A DNA stretch of 64,000 bases from JAWWPG01 sp038327385 (GTDB taxonomy: Bacteria > Actinomycetota > Actinomycetes > Propionibacteriales > Nocardioidaceae). How positions within the stretch are numbered: position 1 is the first letter of the stretch; each line of letters begins with the position of its first letter. Positions 57,482-64,000 of this stretch are shown piece after piece. Both the position numbers and the translations under genes were made by a program. The stretch is from positions 1-64,000 of the forward strand of contig JBBQKY010000001.1 of the NCBI GenBank assembly GCA_038327385.1, read 5' to 3'. The notes beneath the pieces are model-generated. The model did no database searches, was not told the DNA's origin, and worked only from the letters and a program-made list of their open reading frames with translations.

Positions 57482-58942
57482 GTGAGCGCCTCTCGACCTG
57501 GCTGGCTGGCGTCCGCGGACCGGCTGTCACCGTGGCAGCAGGTCCGGGCGGCTGTCGTCGGCGGGCTCGGCGTCTCCGGTTTCGCCGCCGCGGACGCGCT
57601 GGTCCACCTGGGGGCCCAGGTCGTCGTACTCGACGACGGGACCAGCGCTTCGGGCCGCGACAGGGCGACGCTTCTCGAGATCCTCGGAGCCGACGTACGG
57701 ATGGGTCCCGGCTCCACGAGCGCGCTCCCGACCGGGCTCGATCTTGTCGTCACCGCCCCCGGCCTGCCGCCCGGCACCGCGCTGCTCGTCGAGGCCGCGG
57801 CTGGCGGGCTCCCGGTGTGGGGCGAGGTGGAGCTGGCCTGGCGGCTCCGGCATCCGAGCCGACCGGCGCCTTGGCTGTGCGTCACCGGGACGAACGGCAA
57901 GACCACAACGGTGCAGATGCTCACGGCGATGCTGCAGGCCGACGGGCGGCGGACGGTGGCCTCGGGCAACGTAGGACTCGCGCTCTGCGAGGTCGTGATG
58001 GACCCCGCGCCGTACGACGTGCTCGCCGTCGAGCTGTCGTCACAGCAGCTGTACCGGATGCAGTCGCTGTCCGCCGAGGCGTCCGTGGTCCTCAACCTCG
58101 CTCCGGACCATCTGTCCTGGCACGGCGACATGGCGGGGTACCGGGCGGCCAAGGCGAAGGTCTACCACAACTGCCAGCTGGCCTGTGTCTACAACGTCGA
58201 GGATCCCAGCACCCGCCAGCTGGTCGAGGAGGCAGAGGTGGTCGAGGGGTGCCGCGCCATCGGGTTCACCCTGGGCGTGCCCGGCGTCGGGATGCTGGGA
58301 GTCGTCGACGGCGTGTTGGCCGACCGTGCCTTCGTCGAGTCCCGGGCGTTCAACGCGGCGGAGCTGGCCCGGGTTGGCGACGTGCCGGGCGCTGCACCGC
58401 ACAACGTCGCCAACGCGCTGGCGGCGGCTGCGCTCGCGCGAGCGCACGGGGTTGCCGCCCGCTCCGTGAGCCGCGGCCTGCAAGGCTTTCGACTGGACCG
58501 GCACCGGGTGAGCCTCGTCGACAACGTTGACGGGGTCAGCTTCATCGACGACTCCAAGGCGACGAACCCCTCCGCTGCCCGGGCCTCGCTGCAGGCCTAC
58601 GGGTCGGTCGTCTGGGTCGCCGGCGGCCTGGCGAAGGGGGCGGACTTCAACGATCTGGTGAGCGGCGTGGGTGAGCGCCTGCGAGCCGCCGTGCTGCTCG
58701 GCGCCGACCGCGGGCTGATCGCAGCGGCCCTTCGACGACACGCTGCGGATGTCCCGGTGATCGACGTTCCGGGCACCGACACTGGTGCCATGGAACGCGT
58801 GGTCGCGGCGGCCGCGGCGCTCGCCCAGCCCGGCGACACCGTGCTGCTCGCCCCGGCGTGCGCGTCCCAGGACATGTTCGCGGATTACGCGGCGCGCGGC
58901 GACGCCTTCGTCGCGGCGGTCAGGAAGCTCCGCGCACGCTGA
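57482..58942 (+). CDS. murD: UDP-MurNAc-L-alanine:D-glutamate ligase MurD
   Basis: This 486-residue ligase adds D-glutamate. Motifs: VVGGLGVSGFAAADAL (UDP-binding Rossmann), CVTGTNGKTTTVQML (ATP), LNLAPDHLSWHGDMAGYRAAK and FIDDSKATNPSAARASLQAY. GTG 57482 is 8 bases after mraY and preferred to an earlier in-frame start at 57431 inside mraY. Ribosome-binding site is poor; coupling with mraY is probable. Confidence 0.95.
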   Translation: MSASRPGWLASADRLSPWQQVRAAVVGGLGVSGFAAADALVHLGAQVVVLDDGTSASGRDRATLLEILGADVRMGPGSTSALPTGLDLVVTAPGLPPGTALLVEAAAGGLPVWGEVELAWRLRHPSRPAPWLCVTGTNGKTTTVQMLTAMLQADGRRTVASGNVGLALCEVVMDPAPYDVLAVELSSQQLYRMQSLSAEASVVLNLAPDHLSWHGDMAGYRAAKAKVYHNCQLACVYNVEDPSTRQLVEEAEVVEGCRAIGFTLGVPGVGMLGVVDGVLADRAFVESRAFNAAELARVGDVPGAAPHNVANALAAAALARAHGVAARSVSRGLQGFRLDRHRVSLVDNVDGVSFIDDSKATNPSAARASLQAYGSVVWVAGGLAKGADFNDLVSGVGERLRAAVLLGADRGLIAAALRRHAADVPVIDVPGTDTGAMERVVAAAAALAQPGDTVLLAPACASQDMFADYAARGDAFVAAVRKLRAR

Positions 58943-58993
58943 GCACGGCTCGCGTCGGTCACCTGTCGGCGAGGCACACGAGGAAGGGCGGAC

Positions 58994-60241
58994 GTGGCGA
59001 CAGCGAGTGAGGAGAGCTGGCGCATCGACGTCAGCGCGCCGGGTCTGCGCGCGGCGCTCAAACGAACGCTCGACAAGCCACTGACCTCCTACCACCTCGT
59101 GCTGGGCGTCTCCGGCCTGCTGTTGGCCCTCGGCCTGCTGATGGTGCTCAGCGCGTCGAGCGTCACGTCCCTCAACCAGTACGGCAACTCGTACGCGATC
59201 TTCGGCAAGCAGGCGCTCTGGGTCTGCGTGGGTGTCCCGCTGGCTCTGGTGGCGTCCTACCTGCCGATCGGCCTGATCCGATTCGGTGCCTGGTGGGCGC
59301 TGCTGCTCTCCGTCGGGCTCATCTGCCTCACCTACCTGCCCGGCTTCGGCGTATCGGTCAACGGGAACCGCAACTGGCTCTCGCTCGGTGGCCCGTTCCT
59401 CATCCAGCCCTCCGAGCTCGCCAAGCTCGCCATGGTGCTGTGGTGCGCCGATGTCTTCAGCCGCAAGGACAGGTTGCTCACCCAGTGGCGTCACGTGCTG
59501 ATCCCGATGATGCCCGTTTGCGCCGTGGTAGTGGGGCTGGTGGTCCTGCAAGGCGACCTCGGCACCGCGTTGGTGCTCTTCGCCATCGTCCTCGGCATGC
59601 TGTGGGTCGTGGGTGCTCCGGCGCGGCTGTTCATCGGCTCCTTCCTCGTCGTCGGCGTGCTCGCGTTCGGGCTTGCCGCCTCCCAGCCGGAGCGGGTCGC
59701 CCGGCTCACCGGCTTCCTCAACCCGATCGCCGACTACGGCACCCAGGGATGGCAGGCCAGCCACGGTTTCTTTGCTCTGGCGACCGGCGGACTCTGGGGC
59801 TCCGGGATCGGCGCCAGCAGCCAGAAGTGGGGGAACCTCCCGGGGGCGCACACGGACTTCATCTTTGCCATCATCGGTGAGGAGTTCGGGCTCTTCGGCA
59901 CGCTCGTGGTGCTGGCCCTGTTCGTGACGCTGGCCTACGCGGGCATCCGGATCGCCGCGCGGTCCCCGAACAGGTTCGTGCGCTACGCGTCCGCCGGCAT
60001 CGTCGTGTGGCTGCTCTCCCAGGCAATGATCAACATCGGGATGGTGCTCGGGCTGCTGCCGGTCATCGGCATCCCGCTGCCACTCATCTCCTACGGCGGC
60101 TCGGCGCTCGTTCCTACGCTCGTCTCGCTCGGACTGCTGCTCGGCTTCTCTCGCACCGAGCCGGCGGCGCAGGCGGCACTGCTCGAACGCCGCCTGGAGC
60201 GGCGCCGGCGGCGGGGCAGGCCGAGCCGACAGGACACCTAG
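58994..60241 (+). CDS. ftsW: Septal peptidoglycan glycosyltransferase FtsW
   Basis: This 415-residue SEDS-family polymerase has about ten helices and works with FtsI. Signature blocks: NGNRNWLSLGGPFLIQPSELAKLA, VVLQGDLGTALVL, GLWGSGIGASSQKWGNLPGAHTDFIFAIIGEEFG (with the catalytic-loop Asp) and GIPLPLISYGGSALVPTL. GTG 58994 follows GAGGAAGGG. It has a basic C-terminal tail (ERRLERRRRRGRPSRQ), possibly for FtsZ or other contacts. Confidence 0.96.
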   Translation: MATASEESWRIDVSAPGLRAALKRTLDKPLTSYHLVLGVSGLLLALGLLMVLSASSVTSLNQYGNSYAIFGKQALWVCVGVPLALVASYLPIGLIRFGAWWALLLSVGLICLTYLPGFGVSVNGNRNWLSLGGPFLIQPSELAKLAMVLWCADVFSRKDRLLTQWRHVLIPMMPVCAVVVGLVVLQGDLGTALVLFAIVLGMLWVVGAPARLFIGSFLVVGVLAFGLAASQPERVARLTGFLNPIADYGTQGWQASHGFFALATGGLWGSGIGASSQKWGNLPGAHTDFIFAIIGEEFGLFGTLVVLALFVTLAYAGIRIAARSPNRFVRYASAGIVVWLLSQAMINIGMVLGLLPVIGIPLPLISYGGSALVPTLVSLGLLLGFSRTEPAAQAALLERRLERRRRRGRPSRQDT

Positions 60242-60244
60242 CCG

Positions 60245-61342
60245 GTGGCGGGAGTGCGCGCCCTCCTTGCCGGCGGCGGCTCGGCAGGGCATACGTCGCC
60301 GATGCTCGCGACCGCCGACGCGATGACACGGCTGGCGCCGGAGGTCCACATCGTCTGTGTGGGCACGGCACGCGGCCTGGAGACGCGCGTGGTCCCGGCG
60401 GCCGGTTACCCCCTCGAGCTGATCCCGCCCGTACCGCTACCCCGCCAGGTCGGCATGGGGCTGGTACGGGTTCCGGGACGGCTGCGGGCCGCCGTCCGGG
60501 CCACCAGCGAGGTCCTGGGGCGGGTCGACCCCGACGTGGTCGTGGGCTTCGGCGGCTACGTCTCGATGCCTGTCTATCTCGCGACCCGGCGGCTGCGCCT
60601 TCCCCTTGTGGTCCACGAGGGGAACGCGCTGCCGGGGCTCGCCAACCGCTTCGGTGCCCGCTTCTGCACCGACCAGGTGGCGACCTCGTTCCCGGACACC
60701 CGGCTTCCGCACGCCACGTTCACGGGACTGCCGATCCGGCGCGCCATCTCTACCCTCGACCGTAGGTCGACCCGCTCCGATGCCTGTCGGGAGTTCGGTC
60801 TGGACCCCACGCTGCCCACGCTGCTGGTTACCGGAGGCTCGCAGGGTTCCGCGCGCATCAACGCGACGATGGGAGGAGCGGCGAAGGCACTGGCGAGCGC
60901 GGGCGTCCAGGTCCTGCACGTCACCGGACCGGCGGGCACCGTGGAGCGCGGTCCGGACGCCATGGCCGGGTCGCCGGCGTACGTCGTCGTGCCGTTCGTG
61001 GACAAGATGGAACGCGCGTACTCCGTCGCGGACGCCACGGTCTCCCGGGCCGGCGCCAACTCCGTGACCGAGGCAGCGGTTCTCGGGCTACCCGCCGTCT
61101 TCGTCCCGCTGCCGATCGGCAACGGGGAGCAGCGGCTGAACGCCGCGGCTCTGGTCGAGGCCGGCGGTGCGCTCATGGTGGATGACGGCGCGTTCACCGT
61201 CGCCTGGGCAGAGGAGGTGCTGCCCGCGCTGCTGACCGACCCAGCCCGGCTGGCGCGAATGGGAGCGGCGGCCCAGGGCTTGATCCGGCCGGACGCGGAC
61301 GAGGTGCTCGCACGGATGGTGTTCGCGGCGGTCTCGACGTGA
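60245..61342 (+). CDS. murG: UDP-GlcNAc:lipid I N-acetylglucosaminyltransferase MurG
   Basis: This 365-residue GT28 enzyme makes lipid II from lipid I. The N-terminal loop ALLAGGGSAGHTSPML, GFGGYVSMPVYLA, VHEGNALPGLANR, VTGGSQGSARIN and the donor-binding SRAGANSVTEAAVLGLPAVFVPLPIGNGEQRLNA blocks are clear. GTG 60245 is 3 bases after ftsW. It overlaps murC as GTGA. Confidence 0.96.
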   Translation: MAGVRALLAGGGSAGHTSPMLATADAMTRLAPEVHIVCVGTARGLETRVVPAAGYPLELIPPVPLPRQVGMGLVRVPGRLRAAVRATSEVLGRVDPDVVVGFGGYVSMPVYLATRRLRLPLVVHEGNALPGLANRFGARFCTDQVATSFPDTRLPHATFTGLPIRRAISTLDRRSTRSDACREFGLDPTLPTLLVTGGSQGSARINATMGGAAKALASAGVQVLHVTGPAGTVERGPDAMAGSPAYVVVPFVDKMERAYSVADATVSRAGANSVTEAAVLGLPAVFVPLPIGNGEQRLNAAALVEAGGALMVDDGAFTVAWAEEVLPALLTDPARLARMGAAAQGLIRPDADEVLARMVFAAVST

Positions 61343-62766
61343 GAGTGCCCGTGCCGCAGCAGATACCTCCTCCGGAGGACCTTGGCCGTGTCCACTTCGT
61401 CGGCATCGGAGGAGCCGCACTGTCGGGGCTTGCCCGGCTGATGGCCGCCCGGGGCATGCTGGTGTCCGGCAGCGACGCCCAGGACTCCCCGGTGCTCGGC
61501 TCCCTCGCCGACCTCGGCATCCGGTGTTTCGTCGGCCACCGGGCGAGTCACGTGCAGGGCGCGGACACGGTGGTCGTCTCGACGGCAGTGCCGGCGGACA
61601 ACCCGGAGGTCGTCCGGGCCACCGCCCTTGGGCTGCGGCTGTGGCCGCGTTCCGCAGCTGTGCAGTCGTTGCTCCTCGGACGGCGTGCGGTGGTCGTCAC
61701 GGGGACCCACGGGAAGACGACGACGACCGCCATGCTGGTCACTGCTCTGCTGGAAAGCGGTGCCGACCCGTCGTACGCGATCGGCTCCACGCTGGTGTCC
61801 TCGGGACTGAACGCCGCGGCCGGCACCGACCCGCTCTTCGTGGCTGAGGGGGACGAGAGCGACGCCGCCATCTTGGTGTACGAGCCATACGGCGCCGTGG
61901 TCACGAACGTCGATGTCGACCACCTCGACTTCTTCGGCACTCCGGATGCCTATGCAGCCGTGTTCGACGCATTCCTCCTGAAGGTCGCTGCCGACGGCTT
62001 CTGTGTCTGCGGCGTCGACGACGCGGGCGGACGGCGGCTTGCCGAGCGGAGCGTTGGCCGTGGACTGCGCAGCATCACCGTCGGGACGTCGGTGGAGGCA
62101 ACGATGCGAGCGGTCGACGTCAGAGCAGGGCAGCACGGCTCGTCCAGCCGGGTGGTCCAGGATGGGAAGCCGCTCGGCGACCTCAGGCTGCTGGTGCCCG
62201 GTCCGTCGTACGTCGTCGACGCCCTCGCCGCCCTGGCAGCCGGGCTGGAGCTCGGCTACCGGTTCGACGACCTGACCCGTGGGCTCGCCGGTTTCCGTGG
62301 CAGCAGCCGGCGCATGGAGCGCAAGGGGACAGCCGCCGGAGTCGTCGTCTACGACAGCTACGCACATCACCCGGCCGAGATCAAAGCCGACCTGCGCGCT
62401 GCCCGGGATCTCGCAGGTCATGGCCGCGTCGTCGTCTGCTTTCAGCCGCACCTGTTCAGCAGGACGCGGCTGCTCGGAGCACAGATGGGAGCCGAGCTCG
62501 GGGCGGCGGACACGGTGGTGGTGATGGATGTCTACCCGGCAAGGGAAACGCCGGAGCCCGGCATCTCGGGAGCACTCGTTGCCGACAACGTGCCCCTCCC
62601 GAGCGATGACGTGGTGTACGAGCCGAGCTGGGGCCGTGTGGTGGGGCGGCTCCTCGGCATCGCTCGAGAGGGAGACCTCGTCCTGACCCTGGGCGCCGGC
62701 GACGTCACTGCGGTCGGGCCGGCGCTGCTCAGCCGGCTTGGTGAAACACAGAAGGAGCGGGCATGA
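61339..62766 (+). CDS. murC: UDP-MurNAc:L-alanine ligase MurC
   Basis: This 475-residue ligase adds L-alanine to UDP-MurNAc, the first peptide step. Motifs: VHFVGIGGAALSGLARLM, VTGTHGKTTTTAML, AEGDESDAA, VTNVDVDHLDFFGT, YAHHPAEI and FQPHLFSRTRLL. GTG 61339 overlaps murG by 4 bases and the end overlaps ftsQ as ATGA. Confidence 0.96.
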   Translation: MRVPVPQQIPPPEDLGRVHFVGIGGAALSGLARLMAARGMLVSGSDAQDSPVLGSLADLGIRCFVGHRASHVQGADTVVVSTAVPADNPEVVRATALGLRLWPRSAAVQSLLLGRRAVVVTGTHGKTTTTAMLVTALLESGADPSYAIGSTLVSSGLNAAAGTDPLFVAEGDESDAAILVYEPYGAVVTNVDVDHLDFFGTPDAYAAVFDAFLLKVAADGFCVCGVDDAGGRRLAERSVGRGLRSITVGTSVEATMRAVDVRAGQHGSSSRVVQDGKPLGDLRLLVPGPSYVVDALAALAAGLELGYRFDDLTRGLAGFRGSSRRMERKGTAAGVVVYDSYAHHPAEIKADLRAARDLAGHGRVVVCFQPHLFSRTRLLGAQMGAELGAADTVVVMDVYPARETPEPGISGALVADNVPLPSDDVVYEPSWGRVVGRLLGIAREGDLVLTLGAGDVTAVGPALLSRLGETQKERA

Positions 62767-63488
62767 CGACACAGACGCGTGACGCGGTGACGGGGATCGC
62801 CCACCGTCGGTGGGCCAGGAGGCTTCGTGCCTGGCGCCGGTGGCTGGTCGACGCAGCCGTGCTCGCAGCTGTGGCCGCCGTGGCGTGGATCGTTCTCATC
62901 TCCTCGTGGCTCGGGGTCCACACCGTCTTGGTCAAGGGCACCGGTGCAACGCCTGACGCTGCGGTGGTACGCGCAGCTGCCATCGCCGCCGGGACGCCAT
63001 TGGCGCGCGTCGACCTCACTCACGTGCGAGCGCGGGTCGAGGCCATCCCCACCGTTGCCTCGGCAAGCGTCACGCGCAGCTGGCCGAACACGATCGTGGT
63101 CCAGGTCGCCGAGCGCCGCCCCGTCGCCACCGTCTTCCGCGACGGGAGCTGGCGTCTGCTGGATTCGACCGGGGTCATCTACCTGACGACACCCGCGCGA
63201 GATCCAGCTCTGCCGGTCGTGGAGCTGGATGGCCTGCCCGGTCCGCAGACGCTCCCGCAGCTGGCTGCCGTGCTGAAAGCGCTCCCGCCTGACTTGCTGT
63301 CTCGTACGGGCCGGCTCCGCGCTGCGTCCATGGACTCGATCACGCTCCTGTTGAAGGACGGGCGGCAGGTGCAGTGGGGGAGCGCTGCCGAGTCGGCTCA
63401 GAAGGCGGCTGTCCTCGCGGTTCTCTTGCACGGAAAGGCTCAAGCGATCGACGTGAGCGTCCCTTCTCACCCGGCGACGCGACCGTGA
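62763..63488 (+). CDS. ftsQ: Cell-division protein FtsQ
   Basis: This 241-residue bitopic protein has a cytosolic N-terminus, one transmembrane helix (WLVDAAVLAAVAAVAWIVLI), a POTRA-type domain (LGVHTVLVKGTGATPDAAVVRAA...VRARVEAIPTVASASVTRSWPNTIVVQVAERRPVA) and a beta-rich C-terminal part. It links FtsB/FtsL to the division synthase. ATG 62763 overlaps murC by 4 bases. Confidence 0.92.
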   Translation: MTTQTRDAVTGIAHRRWARRLRAWRRWLVDAAVLAAVAAVAWIVLISSWLGVHTVLVKGTGATPDAAVVRAAAIAAGTPLARVDLTHVRARVEAIPTVASASVTRSWPNTIVVQVAERRPVATVFRDGSWRLLDSTGVIYLTTPARDPALPVVELDGLPGPQTLPQLAAVLKALPPDLLSRTGRLRAASMDSITLLLKDGRQVQWGSAAESAQKAAVLAVLLHGKAQAIDVSVPSHPATRP

Positions 63489-63581
63489 GCGTTCTGCACC
63501 TCCGTCGTACATCCGCAACCTCACGTCGAGGTCCAGTCTTTGGGCTGCCGGCAGGCTTGCTCGTGTTCAGCGCTGTGCCCT

Positions 63582-63646
63582 AAGTTGTTCCGTGAGGTCG
63601 ACCTCCCGCCAACTCTCAAATTGAAGTGCAGATTCAGAGTTGACGG
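63582..63646 (+). promoter_or_regulatory. ftsQ-ftsZ intergenic control region with inverted repeat
   Basis: In the 272-base gap before ftsZ, TAAGTT (63582-63587) is a possible -10 and CAACTCT (63610-63616) is the inverted copy of AGAGTTG (63636-63642). TTGACG (63641-63646), a possible -35, overlaps the right arm. ftsZ is commonly driven from its own promoters in this gap; the repeat could be an operator. The rest of the gap shows no gene. Confidence 0.5.
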
Positions 63647-63760
63647 GTTCCCCCCACCTCCGCACCGTTGAACCCCCGATCCGCGCCTCCTGGGCACACG
63701 GCGGGCCCATTCCCGGCAGCGCGTCTCGACGCTGCCCTGACCCTCCTGAGAGGCATCATC

Positions 63761-64000
63761 GTGGCAGCACCGCAGAACTATCTCGCGGTCATCAAGGTTG
63801 TGGGCATCGGCGGGGGCGGCGTCAACGCGATAAACCGGATGATCGAGGTCGGCCTGAAGGGCGTGGAGTTCATCGCCATCAACACCGACGCGCAGGCGCT
63901 GCTGATGAGCGACGCTGACGTCAAGCTCGACATCGGTCGGGAGCTGACCCGTGGGCTGGGCGCTGGAGCCGACCCGGAAGTCGGCGCCCGCGCTGCCGAG
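63761..64000 (+). CDS. ftsZ: Cell-division GTPase FtsZ (C-terminus beyond window)
   Basis: The first 80 residues of tubulin-like FtsZ: AAPQNYLAVIKVVGIGGGGVNAINRMIEVGLKGVEFIAINTDAQALLMSDADVKLDIG, with the glycine-rich nucleotide loop start and the T2/T3 region through ELTRGLGAGADPEVG. GTG 63761 follows GAGAGG by 6 bases. The gene continues past the right edge; family length is about 380-480 residues. It follows ftsQ by 272 bases, without overlap, and has its own likely promoters. Confidence 0.97.
   Translation, partial: MAAPQNYLAVIKVVGIGGGGVNAINRMIEVGLKGVEFIAINTDAQALLMSDADVKLDIGRELTRGLGAGADPEVGARAAE

Noticed and set aside
58040..60349. Minus-strand frame of 769 codons over murD and ftsW
   Set aside because: It is highly polar and charged, with Asp/Glu/His/Gln/Arg bias typical of antisense shadows in GC-rich genes.

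Overview
This is a high-GC, gene-dense bacterial chromosome segment from an actinobacterium. The diagnostic features are the actinobacterial qcrCAB/ctaE respiratory block (di-haem QcrC, Rieske protein with three membrane helices), a PimB'-type mannosyltransferase, a pyrophosphate-type phosphofructokinase, type II DAHP synthase, a PASTA kinase beside its small helix-turn-helix partner, and a complete mraZ-to-ftsZ division and cell-wall cluster whose MurE carries the DNPR signature for meso-diaminopimelate. From memory, much of the gene order parallels Mycobacterium tuberculosis Rv2150c to Rv2196, with local insertions. I cannot name the genus. No tRNA, rRNA, CRISPR array, prophage or insertion sequence was seen.

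Layout. 1-4029 (minus): ctaE-qcrC-qcrA-qcrB, the cytochrome bc1-aa3 module; qcrB runs off the left edge. 4096-12770: degenerate receiver protein, trpD, an LCP cell-wall ligase, a stand-alone Lrp/AsnC sensor domain, a DEDDh exonuclease/GIY-YIG nuclease fusion, an NYN-domain protein, a small Cys4 protein and an NlpC/P60 endopeptidase with a structured leader. 12806-21278: lipoprotein with a zinc-protease-like HEATH motif, pimB', fadD15-like acyl-CoA synthetase, two SRPBCC proteins, an ArsA-like ATPase, a small Cys protein, glucokinase and an EEP-family hydrolase. 21306-33759: LOR/SDH (archaeal ornithine cyclodeaminase-like) protein, a membrane protein, plsC, PPi-type pfk, aroG, threonine aldolase, a DMT exporter, pknL, its Rv2175c-like neighbour, polyprenyl synthetase and metF. 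33729-36193 (minus): FAD oxidoreductase, an anchored Ig-like protein and a YbaK deacylase.

36194-43714 holds a DNA-damage cassette: a sigma-70-like promoter with a perfect LexA-type box, then a DUF6504-like gene, dnaE2, a methyltransferase and dinB. No imuA' or imuB is present here. An L,D-transpeptidase (minus) follows. 43868-48934 is a DUF3040 gene followed by a minus-strand MoxR/DUF58/transglutaminase operon. 49178-64000 is the dcw cluster: MraZ boxes, mraZ, an RNA element resembling the actinobacterial mraW motif, a small membrane ORF, rsmH, ftsL, ftsI, murE, murF, mraY, murD, ftsW, murG, murC, ftsQ and the start of ftsZ. Many junctions are 4-base overlaps.

A recurring regulatory theme is a TAnnnT -10 hexamer placed exactly 6-7 bases before a start codon, seen at nine genes. 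This predicts leaderless transcripts and was used to choose several starts. Functions rest on motifs read by eye; no database search was possible.
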